Positions 1-12,368 are shown, counted from the stretch's first letter. The stretch: DNA of 64,000 bases from Bathynomus jamesi (GCA_023014485.1 JAJOZX010000920.1:17501-81500), one strand, 5' to 3'. Made by a program: numbers and translations. Notes: generated by a model not told the origin, from the sequence alone.

Positions 1-850
1 TAGAATTTGTAAAAATCATCGTTGGACCTTCGTTTCTGAGCTTCAGACGGCAGTTAGAATTATTGTAGCTGATCGTATTGTTAGAAGAAGGTTAAAAGAA
101 TATGAACTGAAAAGGCGTAAAATAAGGAAGAAACCTTCGCTGCCAGAGGTCAATCGCAAAATGAGCGTGCAAATTGGACGCCTATAGACTGGGATTCTGC
201 GCTTTAGTTTCGGGTCCTCTGAAACCAATAAGGTAAGGAGGAGAGATGGCAAAACATATTCCTCTTATTGCCTATTCCTAATACTGATATGGTCTGGGAC
301 CGCGTGACTTCGTCAGGCAGTGGAAACCTGTTTCTATATGAAGGGAGAATGAGTTCCACCACCTATACGAACATTCCAGAAAAATTTTGAAACGCTCCAT
401 AAACAAACTATTCCCAGATTCGATGCAGCCGCAGATATTATTTTAACAGGACAATACCCGTGACGTACGGTACATTACGCGTTACTAAGGATTGGCTCGT
501 AAAGGAACAACATATCAGATAGGTCAACTGGCCTCCTCAGTCTCCTGACCTAAGTCTTATCGAACACCCGTAAGCAATTCTAAAGAGTGTCATCCGAGAA
601 CACGAGTGTTCCTCAAAATATGAGCTACGTAAAGGAAGAAAGGGACACGAATTTGAATGCTACGCGCAAACACCTTATAGATACTTCCGAAGAGTGCAAC
701 AAGTCAAAAGCAAGAGGAGCAAAAGAAGCCAAATATTAAATACTGAATTTGCAATAAAATGAATATTGTGAATGTTTCATTACACCATTACTTTTCCTTG
801 TTCTTCTCAGGGCAAATTCGTTGGGATACCTAATACTTTTGGCCACAACT
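1..850 (+). mobile_element. Degenerate Tc1-like transposon, 5' end outside window
   Basis: Conceptual translation of the plus strand gives, around 60-130, a basic linker of the VRRRLKEYELKRRKIRKK kind found between the helix-turn-helix and catalytic parts of Tc1 transposases. Around 526-566 it gives VNWPPQSPDLSLIEH, the block carrying the last catalytic acidic residue in Tc1 families. Just before, at 445-520, lies a degenerate QQDN-type block. The element ends near 850 with cctaatacttttggccac, a typical Tc1 terminal repeat. Several stops and frame changes separate these pieces, so the gene is dead. The other terminal repeat should lie left of position 1. Family assignment is from recalled motifs; the exact family is unknown. 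Confidence 0.75.
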
Positions 851-873
851 ATATATATATATGTGTGTGTGTG
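850..873. repeat. (AT)n(GT)n microsatellite
   Basis: Alternating AT then GT dinucleotides immediately follow the Tc1-like terminal repeat. Confidence 0.95.
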
Positions 874-1169
874 AACTTAAACATCTATTGTAATTTCATA
901 TTTTCGGATAAGTGGCCGAGAGCTAAATAATTGTATTGTGTGTGCATAAGATAGTATAGAACATTTAATATTTATGGCACAGTGAACAAAATAACTTTAT
1001 TAGCTCGATTGTCGAGAGCACATTCGCGTTGAGGATACCTCGTGGATCTTGCAGCCGCGTACAGGCATTGAATGGAACGTCTGATATAACAGTGCATACA
1101 TGCAGTTGCAAACCATATTGGACCAACGCAAAACTTGTTTCATTCCTTTTTCCGTCATACTTTTACCTC

Positions 1170-1174
<5 letters not shown>

Positions 1175-1228
<54 letters not shown>
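1175..1228. repeat. (TA)n microsatellite
   Basis: About 27 uninterrupted TA dinucleotides. Confidence 0.97.
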
Positions 1229-1232
<4 letters not shown>

Positions 1233-1861
1233 GTAGATTAATAGTAATAAATTGAAGTGGTAGAAAAGGTGGAGTATTATTTATAAATAGTTGGTTGTTA
1301 AAAGTATGAGTAGTTTGTTGTTTTTCTTTAGAAGAACTTCAAATAAAATGTAAGGATTTAAGACCCTCTTTCCGCTATCAGATGGAAGAGAAATTAAAAC
1401 TTTTTTGGACTTCTAACTATTTATCATTAACGCGTACGATCTGTACATACGCGCATACACGCACGAATGCACGGTCCATGGACGTACGCAGTATACGTAA
1501 CGCTTCTCGGTTCGAGTTTCTTGAGGGAATTGGATTCAATTATAGAACTGGTTTGGCCGCCATGTATATAAAATAGGTTTGTTTATAATCTCTTATTTTA
1601 TTTGAATTGTCTTTGTGAAAAAGTATTTTATCTTATTTTCTATTTCTATAAAACGAGGAATTTATTAATTCATTAAAATATATTAAGATAAGAGGAATTA
1701 ATTTCGGGACAAAAAATGTATAGAATGAGGCCGCATAACTGCAATTATAATTCCGCATTTGAATTAAATAAAATTCTTTCAAAGGAAATTTATTGCGCAG
1801 ACGTTGTAATTAATTCCATTTAATTATTCATTTCGCAACAAATTTGCGACTTTGGCCCCCA

Positions 1862-1897
<36 letters not shown>

Positions 1898-1898
1898 T
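1862..1898. repeat. (AAT)n microsatellite
   Basis: About 12 uninterrupted AAT/ATA units. Confidence 0.96.
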
Positions 1899-2152
1899 GT
1901 TTCGGGTCAAATGTTTCTTTACTTCGGAGGCTTTCAACGGAGTCCCGTGAAATGGAATTTTAGAGGAATTTTAGAGGAATTATAAAGGGATTATAATGAA
2001 GTAAAAACGGTGTTTGCCCATCGCCAATTTCAATTACATTAGAAGGATTTTAACTGTAATCGGATACACAACCGGTTTTATGGTTTTATTTTACTGGATT
2101 TAGTAAAAACTAAGGTTTTGGGGTTTTTCATTGCAAGTCGGGATTTTGGCTA

Positions 2153-2212
<60 letters not shown>
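2153..2212. repeat. (ATT)n microsatellite
   Basis: About 20 uninterrupted ATT units. Confidence 0.97.
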
Positions 2213-2808
2213 GTAGATGTTTTCTTTGTTTTCACTAATATTTACCTGAAAGTAACTATAGAGCTTTGTAATACAATTTTGTAAAGCTTCTCTTTAGATT
2301 AAATGGCCGTGTAGACCTTGTCGTGTACGACAGGTGGGACACACACTCGCAAATCCTTTCCTTCTGCAACGTAGTCCTGTAATAATTTAAGACATCTTTA
2401 CTAAATACAAAATTATATATATAAAGGTAGTACGAGTGTGGTGGATACAGGTAAATTTGTGCTACCTTGGGGAAGAAACACAAACTTGCGGTGCATGTTG
2501 CTCCTGAAGAATCATGCACCAGGATTGATGATGACTGGGGGTGTCTGCAACACAAACTGAAATTGCGATCAATTGAATACGGATATGGATGTTCTTTGGA
2601 CTAGACTAACACGTAGCATTATTCCTTTCAGTGGTGATGAATCACGTACGAACGCCTCGTCAGTACTTTTAACTCCCTATTTCTTGGCGCTGCTGCTGCG
2701 AGCTGCTCGTACCCTGAAATAGGGGTATGGGCGGAATGGTGTTCTATGTAAAACGATATTTAACTCTTCCTACTTCCACATAAACTCCGAATGCATCGAT
2801 GATTAAAT

Positions 2809-2851
2809 GTGTGTATATATATATATAATATATATATTATATATATTATAA
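2809..2851. repeat. (GT)n(AT)n microsatellite
   Basis: GT units pass into AT units interrupted by single-base slips. Confidence 0.93.
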
Positions 2852-5322
2852 AACTTTGAGCGGTACAAGAAAAAAGTGTGGTTTTGTCTAATTGTTTTAT
2901 AAGTGAAAAAAGGATGTAAAATTTTAAGATGTTGATTAAATTGGTTAGTCTTTTCCTTTGTAAAGGAAATAGTTTATGCCTTTGTAATAACAGTTGGATC
3001 GCTAAATAAGTAATTTTAACCTTTTAGAAGAATTCATATTATAATTTAAGAGTTTATTTAGTAGATTATTATTATATCTAAATACGTACATTTAAACGAA
3101 CACTGTAGTTAGATTTAAGATTTGATTCTGGTTCATTTTTGATGAACGTTTCTTCACTGTAATAATTATAACATTAATAATTATTATTATTATTATTATT
3201 GCTATTAACTTTTATAGATTGTATCGTACGTACATGGTGAAAAAGTAAAGGGTGTTTCGAAAAAGTTTTTTTTTTTATCACCCTGTATAGTGGCCATATT
3301 TGGGAACTTAAGAAGTTTGGAAAAAGAAATGCGTACAATGAAAAGTTTTTATTCGCTCAAAAAAGGGAATTCCAGGTCGAGAAATGGGACAGGTAGAAGC
3401 TGATTTCAGGTCGTTAATTGATGGATTGGAACACGTGAGCCGATTTACAAGATCAACTCACCTTCTTATTGTTTTAGTCCCTGAAATTCAGATTTATTGC
3501 CGATTACTCCTTACTCGTAATCACATTTATACGATTTTCATTTGTTTAGGACCCGACTGCGTTTTTCTGTTTTTGGCTTTGTTCGTTCTTTTAAGGATTT
3601 TTTTTTTTTTTTTCCCCGTCAATTATTTTTTGGAGATTCGTTTCTCCATTTTTTGTTTTTAAGGACACGTTCCCGTACGAGATTGAGTTTTTTTTTATTA
3701 ATGAAATTGAGCGAGGATCCAATAAATTCTTTTTTATTGAATAATATTTTGTTTTCTCTTTCGGAAGACTTTATTTACGTTTTAATCTTATCCCTAATTT
3801 GCAGTTTCGTTGTTGTTATTATTAAATTATAAATCTATAGATGGCATTAGGATTCTTGATTGACGTTTTAATAAGTAGATAAGACGGCATTTTATAAACG
3901 GTTTAAATAAACGATTTGCCAATAATCCATTTAGGAAGGATCAAAAATGACGCTTCATACATCGTAATAACTATTCAAAATATTTGTTTACAAAATTAAA
4001 ACTTTATTTCAGATTTTAAAGTTTTGTCGCGTTCTTGACGAAAGGATGGAGCGATCTTATTTAGAGGATAGATTCTGTCGGAAAAATTGTCGGTGGCAGC
4101 ACCTCAATTATTGAGGTTCGCTTCTCCTTTGACAAGGTGTCGCTCATCTAATTAGATTTACAATTGGCAAAGTTGGAAACAAACTGCAAGAATTTAGCCC
4201 CACACAGCTGTTCCCTTCCGAAGTTCGGTTCAAGTTGGATCCAAGTTCGCGTTCTTAAATGTCGTTACGTCCTTACCAGCGGTTTGATTAGGCCTAGGCC
4301 GGTTTTTACTTCCGTGAACGTTGCAGGTGGCGCGAGGGCTAGGAGATAAAAGGCCGCTTACGAGACGCCATCGCCGTTCTTGATTGCCTTATCCCCTAGC
4401 TTTGTTCGCAAAGCTTCCTGCGAAGTTGTTTGGATACGTAACATTTATTCACATGGTTTAGTTTTTCATTGGTTTGAGGTTTTGTGGTTAGCTTTAGTTT
4501 TGTTTTATACGTATTTTTGTTAAGATTTTAAGTCGTGGGTGCGAAGCTATTCACGCTGTAATACAACTTGCACGAAACTAAAATGAAATTTTCTAATAAA
4601 TAAAAAAGAAATCCTAAAACTGCATCGAGGGATCTTCTCGAAGAAGGCTGCAATCTCTTCATAACAAAGTTGAAAGAAACAACAACAACAACATACTTCG
4701 ATAAACTCCCAAACCGAACCCCGTCCAAAGCCAAGATTTATTTAATTGAGTTTTTAAATTCACCGTTTATAACATCATATTTCATTAATGCTCCGAAACA
4801 CAGAAAAAGGATAATTTTTTATAGCCACGATTCAGGACGACGATAAAAGCGATCAAGTAACTTTCTGGGTGCCACTATTTTTTCTTTTTCTCGTATGGAG
4901 ATTATCGTAAACTTTAATCTTGGCGATATTTTTTTTTTCGTACTACGTATTAAAGAGAACATTGAAGGAACTTGTAAAGAGTGTCGTAAGACGAAAAGTG
5001 AATCTTTGCAATAAGCGAAGTTGATCTTTGCAAAGACATTATTTTTTTATTTTTTCAATGCGGTTTTAAATTTTGAGAGAATGATTTTGGCTTCTTTTGT
5101 TGTTTTGGTTCACTTATTTGGGCAGACGTCGCCATCTTTAATTAAAAGGACAAAATTGCTTCCCTTCATAAACTCATACTCGGAGAAGTCTATTATGTTG
5201 CTCGAATGTTGGCCATGATATTATGCCTCAATTTATGGGAACATTCGAGGGTTTATTCGCTAATGAAGAAGAAAAAAACTGAGGTAGAGGTACAGACAGA
5301 GAGACAGACAGCATTTACTGGG

Positions 5323-5344
5323 CCTCTCTCTCTCTCTCTCTCTC
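5323..5344. repeat. (CT)n microsatellite
   Basis: Eleven CT dinucleotides following a short GACA-rich stretch. Confidence 0.93.
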
Positions 5345-6016
5345 AATTATACCTTTATTGAATAGATATAATCTACACATCTATCGATATACGAAGTTAT
5401 GAAAAGGTACTTCACAGGTACTTTGGATGCATAAGGCACAAAATTGAAAGAACTCTGTAATAAAGTGAAGTTTAGGTAAAATTTAAATATTAATTAAGTT
5501 TTTAACGAAGGAACAAACAAGCAGAAACGAGTAATGTAAATAATTTTAATTGTATTACAAAATGGAAACGAAATAGGGCTTACACTGGCTTACGTTTAAC
5601 TTATACTGTTTTCAGTTTATTAGGAGGGGGTAAATTAATAGGTGGTGGTAGTACAGTAGTAGTAAGGTAGTAAGTTCTAAGGCTCAAGTATAGAAAAATA
5701 TTATGGTTTTACTTAATTCAACCTTCTGTTCTACAATTTAAAATGTTTTCCTAAATTTTAACTCCAAATGAATAATTACCTATAGGCTTTTTACAGCCGT
5801 TTGTTTGTTTCAGGTGTGTGCGACGTTGCTTCGAGAGACTTATAATGTTGGAAACAATTCCAAATGAACATATATATAAAACTGAAAAGGTTTATTGGCA
5901 GACTATAGTCCATATGACAAATATTAATAATACAATGACAGTTCATATACTAAGGATAGAAATATTTACAATTGATTAGAAATAATACTGTAATGTCGAA
6001 GTTAAGTGGAACTACA
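5345..6016. other. AT-rich DNA without a gene
   Basis: No open frame of note and no recognised repeat. The end at 6017 is a hAT-type terminal sequence (see the entry at 6017-6144), so part of this stretch may be the body of a non-autonomous hAT whose left end I could not find. Confidence 0.5.
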
Positions 6017-6029
6017 GAGTCGCCACTGA

Positions 6030-6112
<83 letters not shown>

Positions 6113-6144
6113 TATATAATATATATATATATCAGTGGCGACTC
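6017..6144. repeat. Inverted pair of hAT terminal sequences around (AT)n
   Basis: gagtcgccactg at 6017-6028 and its exact reverse complement cagtggcgactc at 6133-6144 face each other across about 104 bases of (AT)n with TATATT slips. The right copy is the end of the hAT element that runs to 9212. The left copy is either the end of a second, non-autonomous family member or a duplicated terminus. Confidence 0.85.
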
Positions 6145-6414
6145 GTGACATTTTTGTTCATGCATGCAATGTTATGGAATGGAAGAAAAACATCCGCCTA
6201 ACCCTCTTGCCCAAACTTTGCATATTGTTTACATAGAACTTAGCAAGTTAAAGGTGTTTTACAAACTTTTGGGGACCTCTTTGAAGGAAAGTTCATTTAA
6301 TATTAGGCTTAAATATGCGAACAAAAAATTAGACATATTTATATATAGTAGTTACCGAATTGATCTAAAGAAAAGGATACAAATTTAAAATTTACCTTAA
6401 ATAATTGTGAAGCA

Positions 6415-8552
6415 TTATTTGAATTGAAATTCTGCTCTCCTAGTTTTCCTGCAAAATTCTTCGATGACCAAATTGTAAAAGTACTCTCGATTCTCCATAA
6501 GCTTCTTGAGGAAATTTTTTTCAATTGAAATTAAGGCAAGATTAGATAGCCTTTCTTCACTTTGGGAACTCCGTAAATAACTTTTAATTCTTTTAAGCGC
6601 AGAAAATGATCGCTCAACACTTGCTGTCGATATTGGTATAGTTAGAATCAAATTCGTCAATTTATATATTTCCTTAAGACCTTTGTGCATTTCGCTTTCC
6701 AGTAGATATTTTAGGAGCTCAGCAACATTCTTTTTGGCAAAAGATTTGTGCGAATATAAAACACACAATTCAGAACGGAGACGAGGAAACTCAAAAAATG
6801 AATTGTAGCTTTTCAAAGATTCAAAAGCTCTCTCTGGGAAAGTAACATCATAGAACTCAAATTTTTTGCAATCTAAAAGCTCAATGAATTCCAATTTTTC
6901 CATTGAACTGAAACGCTCTTTCATTTGAAGAAGTATATTATCGAATATTTCATGAAATAGTTGACTATACTTTTCTTGTGGAGAAAGACTCTGTTTCCTT
7001 TTACATACAGGTTCACCACATCTTTCTGTTATCAAGTCCCACATATCTGCAAATTTTGTATCCCTTATTTGTTTGATTTTTTTCATAGTGCTTTCAACGG
7101 TGATTGAGCTATACACAATATCCATAGATTTTGTTTGCAGCACATTAAATAGATATTCAGTAAAATGAAAATTGAAGAAAATACTTCTAATAAAAAATTA
7201 AAATCGAAAGTATCGATACCAGCAAGCAATCCGCGTGCACTATTTTTTGTTTTTTCATCAAATTTCTTTGGGTTTTCAAGAATGCTTTTTAAAAGATCTA
7301 TTATATCTTCTTTATTTTCCTTAACTCTCAACTAGACGAGATGAATAGTTCCACCGCGTTGGAGCCAGTTTAGGGAAACGCTTTCCAACAACTTTGTCAA
7401 GCATTGAAGTTCGCTTAGTTGAACTGCTGAAAAATGATGACAAACTTCCTAATACTGAAAAAAAATTATTACATTCGGAAATTTCAGCGACAGCTTGGGA
7501 TAAAACAAGGTTAAGTTTATGGCGTAGCAGTGAAGAAAAATAGCCTCTGGTACAGTTTCTCTAATCTTTGTTTGTACTCCATTAAGATCGCTCCCCATAA
7601 CAGCAGCACCGTCGTAGGTTTGAGCAACTAATTTTTTCAAACAGCCCAGTTCACCTAGTTGCCTTATAGATAAATCAAAAATCGCTCCTGCACTTCTATC
7701 ATTGCTGACGTCATTGAATTTTATAAATCGTTCACAAATCTCTCCATGTTTATTAACATAACGAACAACAGTAGAGAGTTGAGAAAAACAGCTGACATCA
7801 GATGTTTCATCTAATAAAATCGCCACATACATGCAGTCGATAAGCTCACGTTTTATTTGTTCTAACATAACTGCACTAATAGATTGAATTATGTCATTCT
7901 GAATAGCAGATGATGATCTCTTAAAAACAGTCGCAGTTTTTAAATGGTTTTGAAGCTTTTCATCGAATTCTCCCATACAAAATACCAATTCAACATAGTT
8001 ACCCCCATTGTCAGCGTTTTCTTCTTCATTGTGACCGCGAAATGCTAATTCTTGCATACCTAAAAAACATGTTATCCTAATCAAACGTTTCAAAATTTCT
8101 CGATTCTTATTAACTTCTTTGTTATGTCTGGAAATGGCAACTGATTTCTGCTTGTCGAGTATTAAATCAATTCTTTCTGACTTTCCAAATGTTTTAAGAT
8201 CAACAAATGCATTTATGTGAGCAAGAGATTTTTCATGGCGAGAAATTGCAGTATGTAAATTGTTTAAATCGTCGTATCCACGACTAACAGAATTCCACAC
8301 AGAGTTATCTCTTGAAAATAGGAAACACGACCAACAGTACAATTTGTTATTTGAAATATTTCCACATAACCAGGGAACATCATCATACAGCTTAGGATTA
8401 AATTTCCTAGTGAAGCCTTTATTTTCTTTGCTTAAATTCAAATGTGGAATCGGTCTGCCATTATTCAATATGCGCTTTTTCTCATCAAAAGAGAGAGAGT
8501 AAAATCTTCTAGTCTTCAATTGATTAAACACATCGTCAGTCATTATGGGCAC
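6415..8552 (-). pseudogene. hAT transposase (TTF zinc finger, DUF4371-like, hAT C-terminal dimerisation), frameshifted
   Basis: The first frame (8552-7449, 367 residues) has an N-terminal TTF-type zinc finger with PWLCGN, LYCWSCFLFS and a later RHEKSLAH, then an RNase-H-like region with LLDETSDVS (first catalytic Asp) and TYDGAAVMGSD (second). The usual CxxH block reads HCYAINL, with the His changed. The reading then moves to another frame near 7510, again near 7328 and near 7165. The last frame (7143-6415) ends with the hAT dimerisation signature SASVERSFSALKRIKSYLR. These three single-base frame changes are the main lesions; the protein would otherwise be about 710 residues. Known hAT transposases cut and paste their element in the nucleus; this copy should not make active enzyme. 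Confidence 0.9.
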
Positions 8553-8895
8553 TACAATGCTATAATTTATTTAACTGATTATCCAAAATAACTAAAGCAC
8601 AAAAGGGAACACCGAACACAAGTGGGTGCTTGCGGCTGTGGTACTGGAAAGAAGCCTTGTCAGAATTGCCAGATGTTACTTTTTGGTGAATGCACCTATA
8701 AAACTGCATGCATGCCGTATTATTTTCATTAATTAAAAAAAATCAGAACAAAAAGCTTTTTAATTATTTTAAGTAAAAATATTAAGTAAATTTTCTAAGC
8801 ATATTTTAAAACATATTGCCTTTTGAATTTAGCTATGAGGCTCAAAAAAAATATCTTATGGATAGTGAGAAGTCTCCTTAAAAAATTGCCCAAGG

Positions 8896-9064
8896 CAAGG
8901 CGGTGTAAACAAAATCATGTCTTATTTCACTAGACAATTAAGAACATTTTTCTGTACCCAGACTGAATTAGTGAATGCTTTAGCTACAAGTATTTTGATC
9001 TGTGTACAGAAAAATGTTCTTAATTGTCTAATGAAATAAGGCATAATTTTGTTTTCACCGCCCA
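8896..9064. mobile_element. Palindromic MITE nested in the hAT 5' region
   Basis: Two arms of about 58 bases are near-perfect inverted repeats, beginning ggcggtgtaaacaaaatc on the left and ending gattttgttttcaccgcc-like on the right. They share an inner part that reads gacaattaagaacattttt on the left and its complement on the right. A loop of about 40 bases separates them. No protein is encoded and no superfamily can be assigned. Confidence 0.75.
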
Positions 9065-9210
9065 ATAGCCAGTACATGCGTGATTGAAGCCTTAGCCTAT
9101 TTTTAGTTTCTGAAAATTATTTTTGTCAATTATAATCCTTACTTAGATCTGAAAAGAGAACATATTTAACGCATGCATTGCATGCGTTGCATTCATTAAG
9201 AAATCGCCAC

Positions 9211-9212
<2 letters not shown>

Positions 9213-9284
<72 letters not shown>
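9213..9284. repeat. (AT)n microsatellite
   Basis: About 35 AT dinucleotides abutting the right end of the hAT element. Confidence 0.97.
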
Positions 9285-9290
<6 letters not shown>

Positions 9291-9295
9291 TGCAG

Positions 9296-9488
9296 TCAGT
9301 GTGAAATTGAAACCAGGCATTTCGCGTAATACCTGTGACCCTTAAACATGGGTAATACGCATTACTAACCTAACCAACCAATCTAACCTAACCTTCACGA
9401 AGTCATTACACATTAACCGCTTAATCGAATTACCCTAAATACCTGAAAATTTTAGGCATTACGTGAAATGACTGGTTTCACACATTGA
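9296..9488. mobile_element. Short MITE, superfamily unknown
   Basis: The left end (gaaaccaggcatttcgcgta) and the reverse complement of the right end (gaaaccagtcatttcacgta) form imperfect inverted repeats of about 35 bases. The interior has a run of acctaacc-like motifs. There is no open frame. Confidence 0.7.
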
Positions 9489-9518
9489 CAAGCACATTGA
9501 CTGTGACACATATGACAC

Positions 9519-10712
9519 TGACGGTCAAAATTATGGAAACATTTTTAAAATATTGATTATATAATAATAGAATTTTTTAATTCTTTTCACACTTTACATG
9601 AAGCATAATGTCCATTTAAGGAGCTTTCTACTTTGGTGTTTTTTGTTTCATGAAGACTTACAAGCAATTAATCAATATGGAAAGAAATTATATTTGATGG
9701 TGACATCACCTTTTAACTAAAATAATTGTCTATATTCACAATTTCACAGAAATATTGATATTATTGGTCAAAATGTTTTTCTGTTATTTGTATTCATACA
9801 TTTGATCCCATTTTCCTTCAAAAAATCATCTGACCCGTGAAACTCGCATCTGAACGCTGTTTGGTAACATTGTGCCTTTCTCTTAAAGGTATAATGGCTC
9901 CCACAGAGGAAATATCATACGAGAGTATAGTTTTTGGAGTGACCATTTTTTGTGATTTTGTGTCCATTTCAAACGTTTGGCTCGATTTCCTCGTCGCAAA
10001 AGAGACTACCCGACCTATTCAACAAACCAACCAACCTCCCTCAAACGTCTCTTCACTGTTGAAGTAGAAACTCTGCTGTTGCGTGACGCATTGACTTAAG
10101 TAGCTATTTGAAAGCTGGTCTTCTTTCCGTTGCGTTTGTCTTCTTCCAAGGTCTTCCTTTTCCAACGTCGGCCTACTTTGTTCATACACTCCCTCCCACT
10201 TTCATAATAACGAGAGGGTGTTTTGCTCACTGTGGACGATGAAACTCCCGCTTTATTGGCTATTTGTGTCTGATTAATACCTTTCGTATATTTCCTTCGC
10301 GAGAGCCATTATAGAGAAATACCCGTAAGAAAACGACACAATGTTACCGAACAGCGTTCAGATGCGAGTTTCACGAATCAGAGATGATTTTTTGAAGGAA
10401 AATGGGATCAAATGTATGAATACAAATAACAGAAAAACATTTTAACCAATAATATCAATATTTCTTTGAAATTGTGAATATAGACAATTATTTTAGTTAA
10501 AAGGTGATGTCACCATCAAATACAATTTCTTTCCATATTGATTAATTTGCTCGCGAGTCTTCATGAAACAAAACACCAAAGTAGAAAACTCCTTAATTTG
10601 GACAGATATCATCATAATAATCATAAAATAATAAATTCCTGTAAAGTATAAAATGAATGAAAGAATTATATTACAATCAACATTTTAAAGTTTCCATGAT
10701 TTTAACCCCCAT

Positions 10713-10713
<1 letters not shown>
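9519..10713 (-). mobile_element. Tc1-like foldback derivative with a helix-turn-helix remnant
   Basis: Very long inverted repeats of about 350-370 bases occupy 9519-9905 and 10310-10713; outermost matching bases are ggtcaaaattatggaaac on the left against ggttaaaatcatggaaac on the complement of the right. The centre (about 10290-10080, minus strand) translates to KGINQTQIANKAGVSSSTV and NKVGRRWKRKTLEEDKR, a Tc1-type N-terminal helix-turn-helix and basic linker. The catalytic domain is absent, so this is an internal-deletion derivative. Long arms of this type are known for the IR/DR class of Tc1 elements, though here they exceed the usual 200-250 bases. Confidence 0.8.

Positions 10714-10715
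<2 letters not shown>

Positions 10716-10756
<41 letters not shown>
10716..10756. repeat. (AC)n microsatellite
   Basis: About 20 AC units between two inverted-repeat elements. Confidence 0.97.
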
Positions 10757-10758
<2 letters not shown>

Positions 10759-10766
10759 GTATATAA

Positions 10767-10988
10767 AGGGTGGCCCATAATTCCCAATCGATTATAATTA
10801 CAGCGAAAATACAAGAAAATCAAACGTAGTAAAACTGTCAGAATAAGTTTAAAAATATTTATTGATTATTCAAAGCGCAAAATAGAACCATCTCGACAAA
10901 TATTCTTTTCTTAGTAATCGATTACGTCAGTGTGAGCTCCACTAGATGGATTTTCGCTTTAATCATAACAGAATGGGAGTTACGGACC

Positions 10989-10993
<5 letters not shown>
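10767..10993. mobile_element. Mariner-type MITE
   Basis: The left end agggtggcccataattccca and the complement of the right end agggtggtccgtaactccca are inverted repeats. The element is 227 bases with no open frame. The ends resemble those of the mariner-like element at 44184-44941 (cagggtgggccgtaa), so that family could be its source. Confidence 0.78.

Positions 10994-11040
<47 letters not shown>
10994..11040. repeat. (TA)n microsatellite
   Basis: Begins directly at the MITE end. Confidence 0.97.
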
Positions 11041-11044
<4 letters not shown>

Positions 11045-11240
11045 ATGCAACGTGAGATCCTTGGACCGGTCTGGACAGGTCTAGAATCCAAATATGCTTA
11101 TTTCACACATTTAAGTCACAAATTGCGCCTCAAACTTGTTATTCGGTCATTATCCGTATTGCATATTAAAACCAGCAAAATTCACACTATATACACACTA
11201 TATATTTGCAAAATTTGAAAAATTGCGGTCCGGATTGGTG

Positions 11241-11266
11241 CACACACACACACACACACACACACA
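11241..11266. repeat. (CA)n microsatellite
   Basis: Thirteen CA units. The 200 bases before it (11041-11240) hold no recognisable gene. Confidence 0.95.
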
Positions 11267-11467
11267 TTTTTAATTAAGGTTGTTTACCCTCCTTCGCAAC
11301 ATCTAAGGTCATATGACGGAGGGGCCTTACAGCTTTACGTGGGATCCGAACCACGGGTCGCTACATAATCTGGGCGCAGAGGACGGTCTCCCTACCACCC
11401 AGACCCAGTGTCGCTTAACTTCGCTGATCTCCGGGAAGCGGTGTTACGACATCGGCCACGACGTAGC

Positions 11468-11469
<2 letters not shown>
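11267..11469 (-). mobile_element. 5S rRNA-derived SINE (SINE3-like)
   Basis: The minus strand contains gatcagcgaagttaagc, matching the 5S rRNA internal promoter A-box region, followed by a diverged cgacactgggtctgggtgg and gagaccgtcc where 5S rRNA has its C-box. Downstream is a non-5S body (ggatcccacgtaaagctgta, cctccgtcatatgacctta) shared with the copy at 27982-28125. A 5S-like head joined to an unrelated tail is the hallmark of 5S-derived SINEs. The head probably serves as an RNA polymerase III promoter. The 3' end lies near 11283-11267 next to (CA)n. Confidence 0.85.
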
Positions 11470-11520
<51 letters not shown>

Positions 11521-11530
11521 ATATATATAT
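11470..11530. repeat. (AT)n microsatellite
   Basis: AT tract with one TT slip, lying between the 5S-like SINE and the 3' end of a LINE B fragment. Confidence 0.97.
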
Positions 11531-12366
11531 CGTTAACCTCGTTGCGGTTTCGGGCGTTGGTCTCTTCACACGAAGGTCAAGGTGGTGGCCCCGCCTCTTG
11601 GCCTGGCTTGGTGGAGGAGCAAGTTGCTCTCTTGCGCTCTCCAACGCACATAGCCAGGTACACCCGGCTCATCTGGTACCGTCTTGAGCCAGGCTTCTAG
11701 TCTTCTCTTGAAGACTTCAACTTTGGCCCCTGTAACGTTTCTGAGGTCCTTAGAAAGCTGGTTAAAAAGTCTTGGCCCCCTGACAACCAATTATTTTCCT
11801 TCAGCGATGAGGAGGTCCCTTGTCGGGCTTTTAGTTTGGGAACACTACACGTCTGCCTTTCCTATTGTCCAGGGTTGTTTGGATGGTAATTGGGTTTAGT
11901 TTGAGGTTTGGTACCAGTTTTTCGATCATTTTCCATATGTAGATTATGGTGTACCTCTCTCTCTCTCCTTCTTTCCATGGAGTAACATACAGATTTAGTT
12001 TGCGTAGTCTTTCCCAGTAGTTGAGTTCTTTGCAGCCATCAATCTTGGCTGTGAAGTGTGTGCGCGTTTCTTATAGTTTATATCATTTCTTCCTTTTTAT
12101 ATGGGGACGTCAAAACTGAGCAGTATTCAAGTTTTGGTATGATCAGTGTTCTCAGCAGGGGAATCATTATTGTCTTGTCCTTCCTTTTGAACGTTCTTAG
12201 TATTTGTCCCGCGACTCTCTCTGCTTTGTTTATTGCTATCTGATTTTAGGTCTCGAATTTGGCATCATCGGTCATTATTACCCCCAAGTCGACCGCTTTC
12301 GTGTTTCTCTGAATTTCCTGTCTATCTGGAGCATAATATGCAGTCTGTTTAATTTCCTAATTTCTA

Positions 12367-12368
<2 letters not shown>
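11531..12368 (-). mobile_element. LINE B fragment: 3' part of reverse transcriptase and 3' end
   Basis: On the minus strand, frames encode the region downstream of the polymerase motifs: RTFKRKDKTIMIPLLRTLIIPKLEY-type sequence, then NYWERLRKLNLY, then VPKLKARQGTSSSLKEN and RGPRLFNQLSKDLRN. The same order occurs in the fuller copy at 56560-62170. Frameshifts and stops are frequent. It is 5'-truncated inside an (AT)n tract (12369) and its 3' end runs into another (AT)n tract (11530). The clade is in the CR1/L2/Jockey group; I cannot place it more closely. Confidence 0.82.

Larger units (their letters stand above)
874..5322. other. AT-rich DNA without a recognisable gene
   Basis: Apart from the microsatellites listed separately, I see no gene. 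Short open frames here translate T-rich or (AT)n sequence and have no recognisable domain. A short stretch at 3251-3290 (gggtgtttcg ... atcaccctgta) resembles a mariner-type end but I could not pair it with a partner. The stretch 4080-4440 is less AT-rich but shows no coding signature. Confidence 0.6.
6133..9212 (-). mobile_element. hAT transposon with TTF/ZMYM-type zinc-finger transposase
   Basis: The ends are cagtggcga (6133) and its inverted partner tcgccactg (to 9212). Both flanks are (AT)n, so the expected 8-bp target duplication can only be read approximately (atatatat against aatatata). The transposase lies on the minus strand in broken frames from 8552 to 6415. The element is about 3.1 kb, a usual hAT size. 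A small foldback MITE is nested in its 5' region (8896-9064). The terminal sequence CAGTGGCG and the transposase type agree with each other. It is inactive because of frameshifts. Confidence 0.88.

Noticed and set aside
3384..3832. Overlapping 92- and 96-codon frames
   Set aside because: T-rich, Phe/Leu-rich low-complexity translations without domain or start context.
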